From: Nitrosomonas sp.
GTDB lineage: Bacteria; Pseudomonadota; Gammaproteobacteria; Burkholderiales; Nitrosomonadaceae
NCBI RefSeq assembly: GCF_022842015.1
Contig: NZ_JALHQJ010000017.1
Span: 1-43,850 of the forward strand
Direction: 5' to 3'
Length of the DNA: 43,850 nucleotides
The notes under the pieces are model-generated. The model ran no database searches and had not been told where the DNA came from. It was given only the letters and a program-made list of their open reading frames with translations. The position numbers were made by a program, and so were the translations under genes. Positions 15,208 through 24,988 of the stretch are shown in pieces. Position 1 is the first letter of the stretch, and each line of letters begins with the position of its first letter.

Positions 15208-17520
15208 ATGAAATTCCAGTATTTCTTTGCATTTATCAGCTTATTCTGTGCATTTTCATCTTGGGCCGGCGATTCTTTCATTGTTGAGGATATTCGTGTT
15301 GAAGGCATACAACGTACTGAGGCAGGCACTGTATTTAGTTATCTACCCATTAAAGTCGGTGAAGTGTTGGATGCAGAAAAAGCAACAGAAGCGATTAAAG
15401 CACTATATGCCACCGGTTTTTTTAAAGATGTAAAATTAAAAAATGAGAATAACATTCTGGTTGTGGAAGTTATTGAACGTCCTGCAATTGCAGAAATTAG
15501 TATCAATGGTGCCAAAGAATTTGAGAAAGACAAACTGCTTGAAGGCTTAAAACAAGCGGGTATATCCGAATCCCGGATTTTCAGTCGTTCGCTACTGGAA
15601 CGAGCCGAACTGGAATTAAAACGACAATACATTAGTCGCGGCAAATATGCCGTCAAAATTACGACCACTTCAACACCACTGGAGCGTAATCGTGTCGGAA
15701 TAAATTTTGATATTAATGAGGGTCGTACCGCCAGAATAAAAAGAATAAGTTTTGTTGGCAACGAAAAATTCGTTGATAAAGAATTGCGCAGCTTACTGGT
15801 TCTTAGAAGACCCGACCTGCTCAGCTGGTTCACCAAAAACGATCAGTATTCAAAACAAAAACTCTCCGCAGACCTTGAGACACTTCGTTCGTATTATCTT
15901 GATCGCGGTTACCTGGAATTCAATATCGAATCTACTCAAGTTTCCATAACGCCTGATTTACGCGACATCTATATCACAATCAACATAACCGAAGGTGCTC
16001 AATATTCAATCTCCGATATTAAAGTGGCGGGAGAAACCATCGTACCGGAAGAAGAAATTTACAAACTGATACTACTAAAAAATGGTGACGTTTTTGTACG
16101 CGAGAAACTAACCGAGTCCATTAAATTAATAACGGATCGACTAGGCGATGACGGCTATGCTTTTGCTAATGTTAATGCTTCCCCTGAGATAGATTATGAA
16201 AATCGGCAGGCTGCTTTCACATTTTTTATTGATCCGGGCAAGCGAGTTTACGTTCGCCGTATCGATATTGAAGGTAACGATCGCACCCGCGATGAAGTCA
16301 TACGCCGTGAATTTCGTCAAATGGAAGGAGCTTGGCATTCCACAAGTCTAATTAATCTCTCTAAAGTCAGGGTTGATCGTTTAGGTTTTTTCAACAGTGT
16401 CAATGTAGAAACGCCAGCGGTACCCGATAAAACCGACCAGGTAGACATAAAAGTTAGGGTCGAAGAAAGACCCACAGGATCTATTATGTTCGGCGCAGGC
16501 TACTCTGATCGTCAAGGGATCATTCTAAACGCTTCAATTTCTCAGAACAATATTTTCGGAACTGGCAATTTTTTTAGTCTTGATGCTAACCGAGGTGCCA
16601 TTAACGAAACCTATTCTGCATCGTTTACCAATCCTTATGCCACAGTTGATGGCCTAAGCTTTGGTCTGGATGCATACAAGCGCGTTTTGGATACGCGTGC
16701 ATTAACACAGTTTGGCGCATTCAAAACAGATACTTTAGGTGCCGGTTTTAGATTTGGAGTACCCATCGCAGAAAACGATATTGTTTCCCTTGGCCTGGCT
16801 GCAGAAAACACCTCGATCGGTACATTTGCGGACAGTCCACAGCGTTATAGGGATTTTGTTGACGAATTTGGTAAAACAACTAATAATTTTCCGGCGACCA
16901 TAAGCTGGGCACGCGACCGACGTGATAGCGCAATTTGGCCAACCTCTGGAACAACTCATCGATTATTTGGCGAAGTCAGTGTGCCGGGTGGTGATTTAAA
17001 CTACTACAAAGTCAGTTACAACCAGAGGTGGTACTTTCCGATTACTGATTTCTTTACGCTTCTGGTAAACACGGAATTCGGCTATGGTGATGGTTACAGC
17101 GGAAAAAATCTCCCTTTCTTCAAAAACTTTTTTGCTGGGGGTAATAACTCAGTAAGGGGCTATGATCTAAATTCTTTAGGTCCCCGTGATGACACATTGC
17201 TTCCCGGTAACATCACTACTGTCAATCGAAGATTACTAGCAGTAGGCGCTAGCAAGCGTGTAGTCGGAAATATTGAGCTAATGTTCCCAGTCCCATTTCT
17301 ACGAGATGATCGATCATTACGCTTTAGCGTGTTTGTTGATGGAGGTACTACATTTAACCAATTCAATCAACTTAACAATTTCATGCGCTACTCAACCGGT
17401 ATTGCATTAACCTGGGTATCCCCTATGGGGCCATTGAAAGTTAGCTTAGCAGAACCATTAAATGATGTGCCGGCGGATAACCTGCAAAGATTCCAATTCA
17501 TGTTCGGTCAACAATTCTAA
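15208..17520 (+). CDS. bamA: Outer-membrane protein assembly factor BamA
   Basis: BamA is the core of the machine that inserts beta-barrel proteins into the outer membrane. The 770-residue precursor has a signal peptide cleaved near SSWA-GD. Five POTRA repeats follow (roughly 24-420; the first opens FIVEDIRVEGIQRTEAGTVF), then the Omp85 barrel. The VRGYDLNSLGPRD loop carries the conserved VRGY/F motif, and the chain ends in FMFGQQF with a terminal Phe. It follows rseP by three bases and precedes skp. Confidence 0.96.
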   Translation: MKFQYFFAFISLFCAFSSWAGDSFIVEDIRVEGIQRTEAGTVFSYLPIKVGEVLDAEKATEAIKALYATGFFKDVKLKNENNILVVEVIERPAIAEISINGAKEFEKDKLLEGLKQAGISESRIFSRSLLERAELELKRQYISRGKYAVKITTTSTPLERNRVGINFDINEGRTARIKRISFVGNEKFVDKELRSLLVLRRPDLLSWFTKNDQYSKQKLSADLETLRSYYLDRGYLEFNIESTQVSITPDLRDIYITINITEGAQYSISDIKVAGETIVPEEEIYKLILLKNGDVFVREKLTESIKLITDRLGDDGYAFANVNASPEIDYENRQAAFTFFIDPGKRVYVRRIDIEGNDRTRDEVIRREFRQMEGAWHSTSLINLSKVRVDRLGFFNSVNVETPAVPDKTDQVDIKVRVEERPTGSIMFGAGYSDRQGIILNASISQNNIFGTGNFFSLDANRGAINETYSASFTNPYATVDGLSFGLDAYKRVLDTRALTQFGAFKTDTLGAGFRFGVPIAENDIVSLGLAAENTSIGTFADSPQRYRDFVDEFGKTTNNFPATISWARDRRDSAIWPTSGTTHRLFGEVSVPGGDLNYYKVSYNQRWYFPITDFFTLLVNTEFGYGDGYSGKNLPFFKNFFAGGNNSVRGYDLNSLGPRDDTLLPGNITTVNRRLLAVGASKRVVGNIELMFPVPFLRDDRSLRFSVFVDGGTTFNQFNQLNNFMRYSTGIALTWVSPMGPLKVSLAEPLNDVPADNLQRFQFMFGQQF

Positions 17521-17532
17521 TTTCTGTCGAGT

Positions 17533-18078
17533 ATGCTTCAGGTAAAAATATATAAACGAATCTATCACTGTTGCTCCATGGCGATGATGGCCTTTTTCGC
17601 CGTAGCTTTCACTAGCAGTTTCGTAGCCGCCTTTGCCAGCGATATTAAAATTGGTGTAGTCAATACCGAACAAATCCTGCGCGAATCCAAACCAGCCATA
17701 CAGGCCCAGAAAAAAATCGAACAGGAGTTTGTTCCACGGGATGAAGATATCAAAAAAATGGCGATGAAAGCCAAGACGTTGCAAGACAAGCTAGAAAAAG
17801 AAAGCATTAACATGGAAGAATCTGAGCGACGCAATATGGAAAGAAATCTTGCCAATTTGAGTCGCGAGTACCAACGCGCCCAGAAGCAAATGCGAGAGGA
17901 CCTGAGCGTACGCCAGAATGAAGAATACAGTATGATTTTAGAGCGCACTAACCGTGCTATTAGTAAAATCGCAGAAAATGAAAATTATGATCTAATTTTG
18001 CAATTACAGGACTCCGTTTACAGAAGTCAGCGTATCGACATTACCGACAAAGTAATTAAAGCACTCAATAACGAATAA
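17533..18078 (+). CDS. skp: Periplasmic OmpH/Skp-family chaperone
   Basis: Skp is a trimeric periplasmic holdase that escorts unfolded outer-membrane proteins to BamA. The 181-residue precursor has a signal peptide ending near AAFASD, then DIKIGVVNTEQILRES, the usual beginning of the mature domain. Long charged helices (about 60-150) form the coiled-coil tentacles. The first ATG (17533) is kept because it supplies the basic N region; ATG 17578 is an alternative. In relatives the next gene is lpxD, but here fabZ follows directly. Confidence 0.92.
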   Translation: MLQVKIYKRIYHCCSMAMMAFFAVAFTSSFVAAFASDIKIGVVNTEQILRESKPAIQAQKKIEQEFVPRDEDIKKMAMKAKTLQDKLEKESINMEESERRNMERNLANLSREYQRAQKQMREDLSVRQNEEYSMILERTNRAISKIAENENYDLILQLQDSVYRSQRIDITDKVIKALNNE

Positions 18079-18154
18079 GGCACTACTTTCAGTATGCGCT
18101 GTTAATCAAACAGTACCTAACTAAGGAATCCAGGGCCAAAAAGGAAATAAAGCC

Positions 18155-18598
18155 ATGAATAGCATGAATATCCACGAAATATTAAAATATCTTCCGCATC
18201 GCTATCCACTCTTGCTAGTAGACCGGGTAATTTCATATGAAACGGGAAAAGATATCGTTGCGTTAAAAAATGTTTCTATCAACGAACCTTTCTTTTCCGG
18301 ACATTTCCCTCACCATCCAGTGATGCCAGGGGTTTTAATTGTTGAAGCATTAGCCCAAGCAGCAGCTATTCTGACACTTAGAACAGAGAATACGACTAAC
18401 AAGGAAGATACAGTTTATTACTTTGTAGGTATCGATGGTGTTCGTTTCAAAAAACCTGTCATGGCCGGCGATCAGTTAATTCTCAAAGTTTCTATCCAAC
18501 GACAAATCAAAGGATTATGGAAGTATTCAGCGCGTGCCGAAGTGGATGATCAGCTAGTTACCGAAGCACAGCTTATGTGCACTTCCAGAAATGTGTAG
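18155..18598 (+). CDS. fabZ: 3-hydroxyacyl-[ACP] dehydratase FabZ
   Basis: FabZ removes water from 3-hydroxyacyl-ACP in fatty-acid elongation. The 147-residue hotdog-fold protein has the catalytic pair His50 (in [11 protein letters not shown]) and Glu64 (in EALAQA), 14 residues apart as in E. coli (His54/Glu68). [11 protein letters not shown] is the family opening. AAGGA lies upstream of the ATG. Normally fabZ sits between lpxD and lpxA; both are missing here, with only 76 bases to skp and fewer than 65 to rnhB. Confidence 0.96.
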   Translation: MNSMNIHEILKYLPHRYPLLLVDRVISYETGKDIVALKNVSINEPFFSGHFPHHPVMPGVLIVEALAQAAAILTLRTENTTNKEDTVYYFVGIDGVRFKKPVMAGDQLILKVSIQRQIKGLWKYSARAEVDDQLVTEAQLMCTSRNV

Positions 18599-18662
18599 CC
18601 ACCACGGTTGAAATAACTGCCAGCATCAGGGGTATTCAATCATTGAAACGTCAACAATCGAA

Positions 18663-19235
18663 TTGATTTGCGGCGTCGACGAAGCAGGCAGAGGACCGCT
18701 GGCTGGCCCAGTTTATGCGGCTTGTGTTGTCTTAAACGTGGCCTTTACAATAGATGGATTAGCTGATTCCAAGAAACTGAGCGAAAAAAAGCGCAACGCA
18801 CTGGCAGTCACCATCAAAAAACATGCTAAAGCATGGTCAATTTCCTATGCCTCGGTACAGGAAATTGACCGGCTGAATATTCTTCAGGCAAGTTTGCTGG
18901 CCATGAAACGTGCTGTCGAAAGCCTTCCTTTCACACCCGATATAGTACTGATCGATGGCAATCAGAGCCCACGCTTACACTGTTTAATGCGAACAATCAT
19001 TCGCGGCGATAGCTTAATACCCGAAATTTCAGCGGCTTCAATATTGGCCAAAACTGCTCGTGATGCTGAAATGCAAAGATTGCATAGGTGTTTTCCCAAC
19101 TATGGATTCGATAAACATAAAGGATATCCAACCAAAGCGCATTTGGCTGCGCTGCAACAGTACGGGGCTTGCGAAATTCACCGGCAAAGTTTTGCGCCGA
19201 TCAGAACATTGCCATTCAACGTAAAAGAAGATTGA
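18663..19235 (+). CDS. rnhB: Ribonuclease HII
   Basis: RNase HII cleaves RNA in RNA/DNA hybrids and removes single ribonucleotides from DNA. Catalytic acidic residues are visible in [15 protein letters not shown] (Asp6, Glu7) and LIDGNQ, with the [13 protein letters not shown] and [11 protein letters not shown] motifs. About 190 residues is normal. The start is uncertain: between the upstream in-frame stop (18609-18611) and the catalytic motif there is no ATG or GTG. TTG 18663 has no good Shine-Dalgarno. ATT 18642 has AGGGG nine bases upstream and would add seven residues, giving a more usual N terminus. In relatives lpxB precedes this gene. Confidence 0.93.
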   Translation: MICGVDEAGRGPLAGPVYAACVVLNVAFTIDGLADSKKLSEKKRNALAVTIKKHAKAWSISYASVQEIDRLNILQASLLAMKRAVESLPFTPDIVLIDGNQSPRLHCLMRTIIRGDSLIPEISAASILAKTARDAEMQRLHRCFPNYGFDKHKGYPTKAHLAALQQYGACEIHRQSFAPIRTLPFNVKED

Positions 19236-19268
19236 ATCATTCATTGTTCAACTCCGCGTCATTTCGGA

Positions 19269-19297
19269 TTAAGGAAAAATAACTTTGTGCGTATAAT
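19269..19297 (+). promoter_or_regulatory. Candidate promoter of slyD
   Basis: TATAAT (19292-19297) lies 17 bases after a weak -35, TTAAGG (19269-19274). It would give a leader of about 85 bases before slyD and separate this gene from the upstream operon. Confidence 0.5.
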
Positions 19298-19389
19298 AAT
19301 GACTGTTCAATCACTGCTTGCCAATAAATAATCGCTCTGATTGCTATAAGCGTTTCAACTTTTGATCAAACTCAGCAAGGAAACTTAAT

Positions 19390-19869
19390 ATGCGCGTGGA
19401 AAAAAATACTGTGGTTTCTCTCAACTATGAATTGTCGGATGCTTCAGGAGAAATTCTGGAAAAAACAGATACACCGATCAGTTATTTGCATGGTGGCTAC
19501 GGAGGTATTTTTCCTTTAGTTGAAGAAGCATTGCACGAAATGGAAATTGGCTATTCATGCTCAATCTCCATGGAACCGGAAGACACTTTTGGTGAATACG
19601 ATGCCGAATTGGTTCGCGTTGAACCACGCGACTCTTTTCCTGCTAATGTGACTGTTGGCATGCATTTTGAAGGCGGCGCTGAAGATTCCGAAGACTTTAT
19701 CGTCTATAAAGTCACCGATGTCACCGATGATAGTGTCATTGTCGATGGCAATCATCCTTTCGCAGGTATGAAACTAAATTTCGCATGCACGGTAACCGAA
19801 GTCCGTCCCGCCACAGCAGAAGAAATTTCTCATGAACATGTGCATGGCGCACATGGTCATGAGCACTAG
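19390..19869 (+). CDS. slyD: FKBP-type peptidyl-prolyl isomerase SlyD
   Basis: SlyD combines prolyl isomerase and chaperone activity and can deliver nickel to hydrogenase or urease assembly. The 159-residue protein has the FKBP core split by the insert-in-flap domain (about 66-130). It shows YELSDASGEILE, the GYGGIFP segment, and ends in a short histidine-rich tail (HEHVHGAHGHEH). The tail is shorter and lacks the cysteines of the E. coli metal-binding tail. AAGGAAA precedes ATG 19390. It converges with mutS. Confidence 0.93.
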   Translation: MRVEKNTVVSLNYELSDASGEILEKTDTPISYLHGGYGGIFPLVEEALHEMEIGYSCSISMEPEDTFGEYDAELVRVEPRDSFPANVTVGMHFEGGAEDSEDFIVYKVTDVTDDSVIVDGNHPFAGMKLNFACTVTEVRPATAEEISHEHVHGAHGHEH

Positions 19870-19896
19870 ATTTCAAGTACCCGATTGGATAAAAAT

Positions 19897-22497
19897 TTAG
19901 CTGCCATGTTCGGTATCTACCACCTTTTTCAGTAAATAAATCTGCTCTAATGCCTGCTTGGGACTTAGATCATCAGGCGAAAGATTCTGCAGTATTGCGA
20001 TTACTGGATGTTCCCGAATAACATTTTCTTCCAGCTTCGGAACGGAAAAAGCAAACAAATCCAACTGCGGTTTCCTACTTATACTTTCCTGCTCGAGATT
20101 AACCAGGTATTTTCTTGCTACTCTGATCGCTAGCTCAGGAACGCCTGCCAGCGCTGCTACTTGCAAACCATAGCTCTGGCTCGCGGGACCTTCAGTGACT
20201 TTATGCAAGAAAACAATACGGTGTTTATACTCCACCGCATCCAAATGAACATTCTTGACTTGTTTAAACTCTTCTGCAAGTTTTGTCAGCTCAAAGTAAT
20301 GCGTAGCAAACAAGGTAAAACTACAGTTTTTTGTCAGCAAATGCCGAGCTATTGCAAATGCTAAAGCCAAGCCATCAAAAGTCGAGGTGCCACGGCCGAC
20401 TTCATCCATAAGCACCAGACTATGCGCTGTCGCATTATGGAGTATATTGGCTGTTTCCGTCATTTCCACCATAAACGTGGAGCGGCCGCTGGCAAGATCA
20501 TCAGCGGCTCCAATGCGGGTAAAAATTTGATCAAGTACGCCGATATGCGCCTTTTTAGCTGGGACATAACATCCACAATGAGCCAGCAAACTTATCAGCG
20601 CAATTTGTCGCATGTAAGTCGACTTCCCACCCATGTTAGGACCGGTAATCAACAGCATTTGTGGTTTTCCAGTTTGCCCAGCACCTAATTGAACATCGTT
20701 AGCCACAAAATTTTCAACCTGATTTTCTACCACCGGATGACGACCAGTATCTATGCTAACAATCTCCTCATTGGATAAATATGGCGCAGTATAATTAAGT
20801 GTTTGCGCTCGTTCTGCCAGTGTGCACAGAACGTCGATCTCAGCAACGCTTTGCGCCATTTTCTGTAATACAGGAATATACTTTAACAACGCCTCTATTA
20901 ACGCATCATATAAATATTTTTCCCGTGCCAAGGCTCGATCCTGTGCGGATAATGCCCTGTCTTCGAAAGTTTTCAGTTCAGGTGTAATATAACGTTCGGC
21001 ACTTTTTAAAGTTTGCCTACGTCGATAATCCGCAGGAATTTTCTCGCTATGTGCATGCGTGACTTCGATATAGAAACCATGCACACGGTTATATTCGACT
21101 TTCAGATTAGGAATACCCGTGCGTTCCTTTTCACGAATTTCCAGTTGTAATAGAAATTCCCCGCAATTGTTCTGCAACGCTCGTAATTCATCAAGTTCAG
21201 CGTCATAGCCATCGGCAATCACATTACCTTCGCGCAACACCACACCGGGCTCTTCCAACAAGGCTGTATTCAATAGCTCAACGAGCACAGGCTCAATTTG
21301 CATCGCCTGAATCAATTGATCAATTCTCTCGCTGTGACACGGCGCAATCACAGTCATAATTTCCGGGAATAGTTTCAAGCTATCACGCAAACTTGATAAA
21401 TCCCTCGGACGTGCTGATTTGAGCGCAATACGTGCAGTAACCCGCTCAATATCTACGATTTGCCGCAAAAGACCGCGCGCAGCCAAATAACTTTTTGACT
21501 CATTTTCTCCGATCAAGGCCGCAATACTATCCAGTCGTTTTTGAATTACACCACGATCACGCAATGGATGATGCAACCAAAATTGCAATAAGCGGCTACC
21601 CATATTCGTTGAACAAGTATCCAGCAGAGAGAATAACGTGGGCGATCTTTCACCGCGGATGGTTTCAGAAATTTCGAGATTGCGGCGCGTTGCTGCATCC
21701 ATACGGACATAAATACTTTCCCGCTCGGCTTGCAATGATGTGATATGAAGCACATCTGACCCTTGCGTCAAGCGCGTATACTCCAGTAATGCACCAGCTG
21801 CGCACAGAGCCGTAGGCAAATCTTCACAACCAAAACCGGAAAGATCATAAGTTTCAAATTGTCGTGTCAGACTACTGATCGCACTATCACGATCAAACTG
21901 CCACGAAGGTAATTGCTTTAAAACCCAATTTTTTCCTTGTAATTCACCTAATATAAGTGCTTCAGGTAAAAGAATTTCTGCTGGCTGCAAACGCTCCAAT
22001 TCACTAAGCATATTCTGTGGTGATGACTCCATCATCCGTAATTGACCTGCGGCTAGGTTCAACCAAGCCAAACCCAAAACCGACTCATGTACCCATAATG
22101 CCAGCAAAATGCAATCGCGCTTATCCTCGAGTAATGCTGCATCCGTTAATGTTCCAGGTGTAATGACGCGGACAACCTCGCGAGCTACCGGTCCTTTACT
22201 GGTCGCCGGATCACCCACCTGTTCGCAAATCGCGATGGACTCGCCGGCTTTGACCAACTTAGCTAAATATTGCTCAGCTGCGTGATAGGGCACCCCCGCC
22301 ATCTTAATCGGCTCACCTGCTGAAGCACCGCGCCGGGTTAAAGCAATCCCAAGCAGTCTTGCAGCTTTATCCGCGTCATCAAAAAACAATTCATAAAAAT
22401 CCCCCATGCGATAAAACATCAACATATCCGGATACTGAGCCTTAATGCGTAAATACTGCTGCATCATCGGCGTATGTTGTTCTTTATTGGTTTTCAT
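19897..22497 (-). CDS. mutS: DNA mismatch repair protein MutS
   Basis: MutS recognises base mismatches and short loops and starts methyl-directed-type repair with MutL. The 866-residue protein is full length (E. coli 853). The mismatch-reading Phe-x-Glu lies in GDFYELF near residue 35. The core and clamp follow, then the ABC-type ATPase with Walker A GPNMGGKS (619-626), STFMVEM, Walker [17 protein letters not shown] and the FATHYFEL switch. The C-terminal tetramerisation tail is present. It is convergent with slyD and stands alone. Confidence 0.97.
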   Translation of the reverse strand: MKTNKEQHTPMMQQYLRIKAQYPDMLMFYRMGDFYELFFDDADKAARLLGIALTRRGASAGEPIKMAGVPYHAAEQYLAKLVKAGESIAICEQVGDPATSKGPVAREVVRVITPGTLTDAALLEDKRDCILLALWVHESVLGLAWLNLAAGQLRMMESSPQNMLSELERLQPAEILLPEALILGELQGKNWVLKQLPSWQFDRDSAISSLTRQFETYDLSGFGCEDLPTALCAAGALLEYTRLTQGSDVLHITSLQAERESIYVRMDAATRRNLEISETIRGERSPTLFSLLDTCSTNMGSRLLQFWLHHPLRDRGVIQKRLDSIAALIGENESKSYLAARGLLRQIVDIERVTARIALKSARPRDLSSLRDSLKLFPEIMTVIAPCHSERIDQLIQAMQIEPVLVELLNTALLEEPGVVLREGNVIADGYDAELDELRALQNNCGEFLLQLEIREKERTGIPNLKVEYNRVHGFYIEVTHAHSEKIPADYRRRQTLKSAERYITPELKTFEDRALSAQDRALAREKYLYDALIEALLKYIPVLQKMAQSVAEIDVLCTLAERAQTLNYTAPYLSNEEIVSIDTGRHPVVENQVENFVANDVQLGAGQTGKPQMLLITGPNMGGKSTYMRQIALISLLAHCGCYVPAKKAHIGVLDQIFTRIGAADDLASGRSTFMVEMTETANILHNATAHSLVLMDEVGRGTSTFDGLALAFAIARHLLTKNCSFTLFATHYFELTKLAEEFKQVKNVHLDAVEYKHRIVFLHKVTEGPASQSYGLQVAALAGVPELAIRVARKYLVNLEQESISRKPQLDLFAFSVPKLEENVIREHPVIAILQNLSPDDLSPKQALEQIYLLKKVVDTEHGS

Positions 22498-22870
22498 CTT
22501 TTAGTTATAGGGTTATGCTGCATGAAAGAAATCACTATCTGCCGCAACTAGCATTAAACTAATTGCAAATTGATCCTGCGCAATCGCACCCGTCCTGGAA
22601 AATAGGATAAGCTATGGTATTAGTAGCGCTAAGAAAAAACATTGGCTCGCACATATTACCAAACGAATGAATGTGATCGCAGTAATTCCGTCAAAGTAGT
22701 GCCGCATACTTTATTGAATCATGAAAAACTCGAGGTCTGAAACAAAATATTTTTACAGAACTCTAAAGTAGAAATTAACTCCAGTGATAATGAGTGTAAA
22801 ATTGTGCTTATAGCATTTTGGAAAATCTCTTATTGAACAATAAAGCTCTGCCACCAAGCGCTTAAAATAT
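22498..22870. other. Divergent intergenic region, no gene seen
   Basis: These 373 bases separate mutS from the secreted coiled-coil gene. They are AT-rich and have no reading frame, tRNA or strong terminator. Several weak -10-like hexamers occur (for example near 22786-22830), but none has a good -35. I see nothing else in it. Confidence 0.5.
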
Positions 22871-23314
22871 ATGAAAAACAATAAGTTATCTATTAACACT
22901 CAAGTCATGCAGCTAATTCTTTTATGCGTGTTTTTTGTTACCGCTAATACAATTTGGGCTGATACGGAAACGCCTGATCAGGAGGCGCAGATCCGTGAGC
23001 TTGAAAAAACGTTGACTCGCATACAACAAGAGTCTCAATCGACTTATCAGCAATTTCTGATGATTCAGGAAATGCGCCGCAACGAAATGGCCGAAGTGCC
23101 TCAAACTTTGAGGCAGCCCAATATTCCACTCTCTCAGAGCATTCCGATTCCGAACTATGAAGATTTAATTCAGCTTAAGGAGGAAAAACAAGATCGAATT
23201 GATAAATATACAACGGATTTAGATCGCCTTTATGCGCGCTATCGAGAGCTGGAAAATGAAAAACAAACGATCTTTGAGCAAATCCGATCACTTGAAAAAA
23301 AACCAAAGGAATAA
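22871..23314 (+). CDS. Secreted coiled-coil protein of unknown function
   Basis: I do not recognise this 147-residue protein. Its N terminus is a signal peptide (hydrophobic VMQLILLCVFFVTA, cleavage probably after TIWA). The mature part is highly charged and predicted helical, with heptad-like stretches at about 35-70 (QIRELEKTLTRIQQE) and 105-145. A proline-rich linker (about 77-95) separates them. It has no cysteine after the signal, so it should be a soluble periplasmic coiled coil, possibly a scaffold. No Shine-Dalgarno is evident. It converges with the copper/cytochrome operon. Confidence 0.6.
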   Translation: MKNNKLSINTQVMQLILLCVFFVTANTIWADTETPDQEAQIRELEKTLTRIQQESQSTYQQFLMIQEMRRNEMAEVPQTLRQPNIPLSQSIPIPNYEDLIQLKEEKQDRIDKYTTDLDRLYARYRELENEKQTIFEQIRSLEKKPKE

Positions 23315-23343
23315 GGCGGATTCAAGTCTGAAACGCATGTTTA

Positions 23344-23814
23344 CTATTTATCCTCAAAATTTTTATACCAGATATCGTAAATTTCATCTGACCATAAGGA
23401 TTTTATCCAGGCGATCACATCATCGACTTGATGTTCAGTCAATATACCTTCCCACGCAGGCATAGAGCCTATTTCTGGGGGAGTTCCTTTGAGAATTGTT
23501 TTTTTCAAAACATCGGTGGAATGGTGCCAAGCATGCGCCGAACTGTCTAGTGGCGGAGGTGGATATTTACCATCAGGATTCGGTTTGCGCCAATCCGGCG
23601 TTGCCTCTCCATTGGGGCCATGGCACCCCACGCAATTGGTCGCATAAACAGCTTCTCCACGCATAATTTGGGCAGCGTCCAAATTTCTTATCACCAACCC
23701 TGTTTTAGGATTAATCTGATGCTGCCCCAATGCAGTATCCGGCGACGAGAAATTACCGCACCCGATCAGAGCCATTGTAGCAGCGCCATAAATCAAAAAA
23801 TGTCGCATTCTCAT
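23344..23814 (-). CDS. Monohaem cytochrome c lipoprotein
   Basis: This is a 156-residue c-type cytochrome with a lipobox (ALIGC, Cys19), so it is probably anchored in a membrane facing the periplasm. The haem motif CVGCH lies at 61-65, and Met118 in MPAWEG is the likely axial ligand. A long prolyl loop between them (KYPPPPLD) resembles class I cytochromes of oxidase-type systems. The tail is aromatic (YDIWYKNF). It is the last gene of a cupredoxin-DUF411-cytochrome operon, 15 bases behind its neighbour, so electron transfer involving the cupredoxin is an inference worth testing. Confidence 0.85.
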   Translation of the reverse strand: MRMRHFLIYGAATMALIGCGNFSSPDTALGQHQINPKTGLVIRNLDAAQIMRGEAVYATNCVGCHGPNGEATPDWRKPNPDGKYPPPPLDSSAHAWHHSTDVLKKTILKGTPPEIGSMPAWEGILTEHQVDDVIAWIKSLWSDEIYDIWYKNFEDK

Positions 23815-23829
23815 AAAAATCGCTTACTT

Positions 23830-24366
23830 TTATTTTAAGCGCATAACTGAACTGCTTTTTTCTGCTTCTACGTCTTTAGGTAATGGCTCAGCCTTTTTGG
23901 CATACGGATCATAGCGGTTGTAGATGGTGGCATCCATACGGGTTTGATTGCGCTCTTTAAGCAACAAAACATTGTAGGGATCACTACGAGATCCTTCCAT
24001 ACCTGGAGACCCATGCGGCATATCTGGAACAGCCAACCCTATCGCTTTGGGTTTTTCCTTGAGTAACCTGATGACATCAGGTGCCGGTACATGCCCCTCA
24101 ATCGCATATCCATTCACCAACGCCGTATGACATGAACCAACGGTTTCAGAAATACCCGACTTCTTTCTGATCTCTTTATTACCTACATCATGCGTTTTTA
24201 CCGTAAAACCATGGTCGCGCATATGGTCGATCCATTTATCACAACATCCGCAAGTCGGACTCTTATAAACTTCTACGGTTGCCGTAGCTGTCGCCTGTGT
24301 TGCAACACTCAATAAATTGACTGTCAAGATCGACCCAATTAGCAGGGTACTCATTCGTATTTTCAT
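23830..24366 (-). CDS. Periplasmic DUF411 protein, copper-associated
   Basis: This 178-residue exported protein (signal peptide to about residue 28) carries a DUF411 domain. It has a thioredoxin-like start VEVYKSPTCGCCDKW with Cys39-Gly-Cys-Cys42, then GSCHTALV (Cys79, His80) and GHVPAPDV. DUF411 proteins are often encoded with copper-tolerance genes and are thought to bind copper. Residues beyond about 135 form an extra C-terminal tail. Its ATG overlaps the cupredoxin stop (ATGA), so the two proteins are translationally coupled. Confidence 0.85.
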   Translation of the reverse strand: MKIRMSTLLIGSILTVNLLSVATQATATATVEVYKSPTCGCCDKWIDHMRDHGFTVKTHDVGNKEIRKKSGISETVGSCHTALVNGYAIEGHVPAPDVIRLLKEKPKAIGLAVPDMPHGSPGMEGSRSDPYNVLLLKERNQTRMDATIYNRYDPYAKKAEPLPKDVEAEKSSSVMRLK

Positions 24367-24827
24367 TTTTTCTCCACAAAAATTTTTCCACGCATTTTTT
24401 TAAAATGACCGGGCAACGGGCAGGCAAAATCAATGATTCCTGCGCGAGTAAACTGCCAAATCAATTCCTTTTGCTCACCAGGCTCCAGTTGTAACAATTG
24501 GGTCTCAGGAGGATACGCTTTATCAGGATACATACGCCGCATCTTAGCAATTTTTTTAAGTTCAGCCATCGAACCCATCAACATTTCGTGCTTGTGATTG
24601 CCACCATTTTTGACCACAAACTGGATCGTTTCACCCTCATTCACTTCAACTTCTGCAGGTAAAAACATATTATCCACCTGCGTCAATTTAATAATGCGCG
24701 ACACTTTATCAGAATTACCCGGCCTGCCAATATCGGATTCCAAATTAGAATGATTTGCAGTCGCGTAACTTTCGGTTGAAAACAAGACTAAGATTACCAA
24801 TGGTATAATTCTATTTATGATATTCAT
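24363..24827 (-). CDS. Periplasmic cupredoxin (type 1 copper protein)
   Basis: The 154-residue precursor has a signal peptide (cleavage near SYA-TA) and a plastocyanin/azurin-like domain. Candidate type 1 copper ligands are His80 (in GGNHKHEM) and Cys136, His141 and Met145 (in FACPLPGHFKKM). It has the C-x4-H-x3-M spacing of the mononuclear blue site. ATG 24827 was chosen because CAGGAGA lies just upstream; a frame from 24863 has no ribosome-binding site and puts a poor sequence before the signal. It is the first gene of the cupredoxin-DUF411-cytochrome operon and probably shuttles electrons or copper. Confidence 0.88.
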   Translation of the reverse strand: MNIINRIIPLVILVLFSTESYATANHSNLESDIGRPGNSDKVSRIIKLTQVDNMFLPAEVEVNEGETIQFVVKNGGNHKHEMLMGSMAELKKIAKMRRMYPDKAYPPETQLLQLEPGEQKELIWQFTRAGIIDFACPLPGHFKKMRGKIFVEKK

Positions 24828-24988
24828 AGAATTCTCCTGAAAATAATTTCCAAACTTGTTCATCCGTCTTATTTAGAAGACGGCTATGCTAAATTGTTCC
24901 AATTCATTTGTCTAATATTCCGCTATAACCTCTATACTACTCGCCTTATCATCAATGAGCTTTTGCTTCTTCAGATTTATCATAAAGT

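Noticed and set aside
17458-17784. 108-codon minus-strand frame across the bamA/skp junction
   Set aside because: It is antisense to two well-supported genes and has no ribosome-binding site or recognisable domain.
19958-21743. Several plus-strand frames of 60-90 codons inside mutS
   Set aside because: They are antisense shadows of the mutS coding pattern and share no family features.
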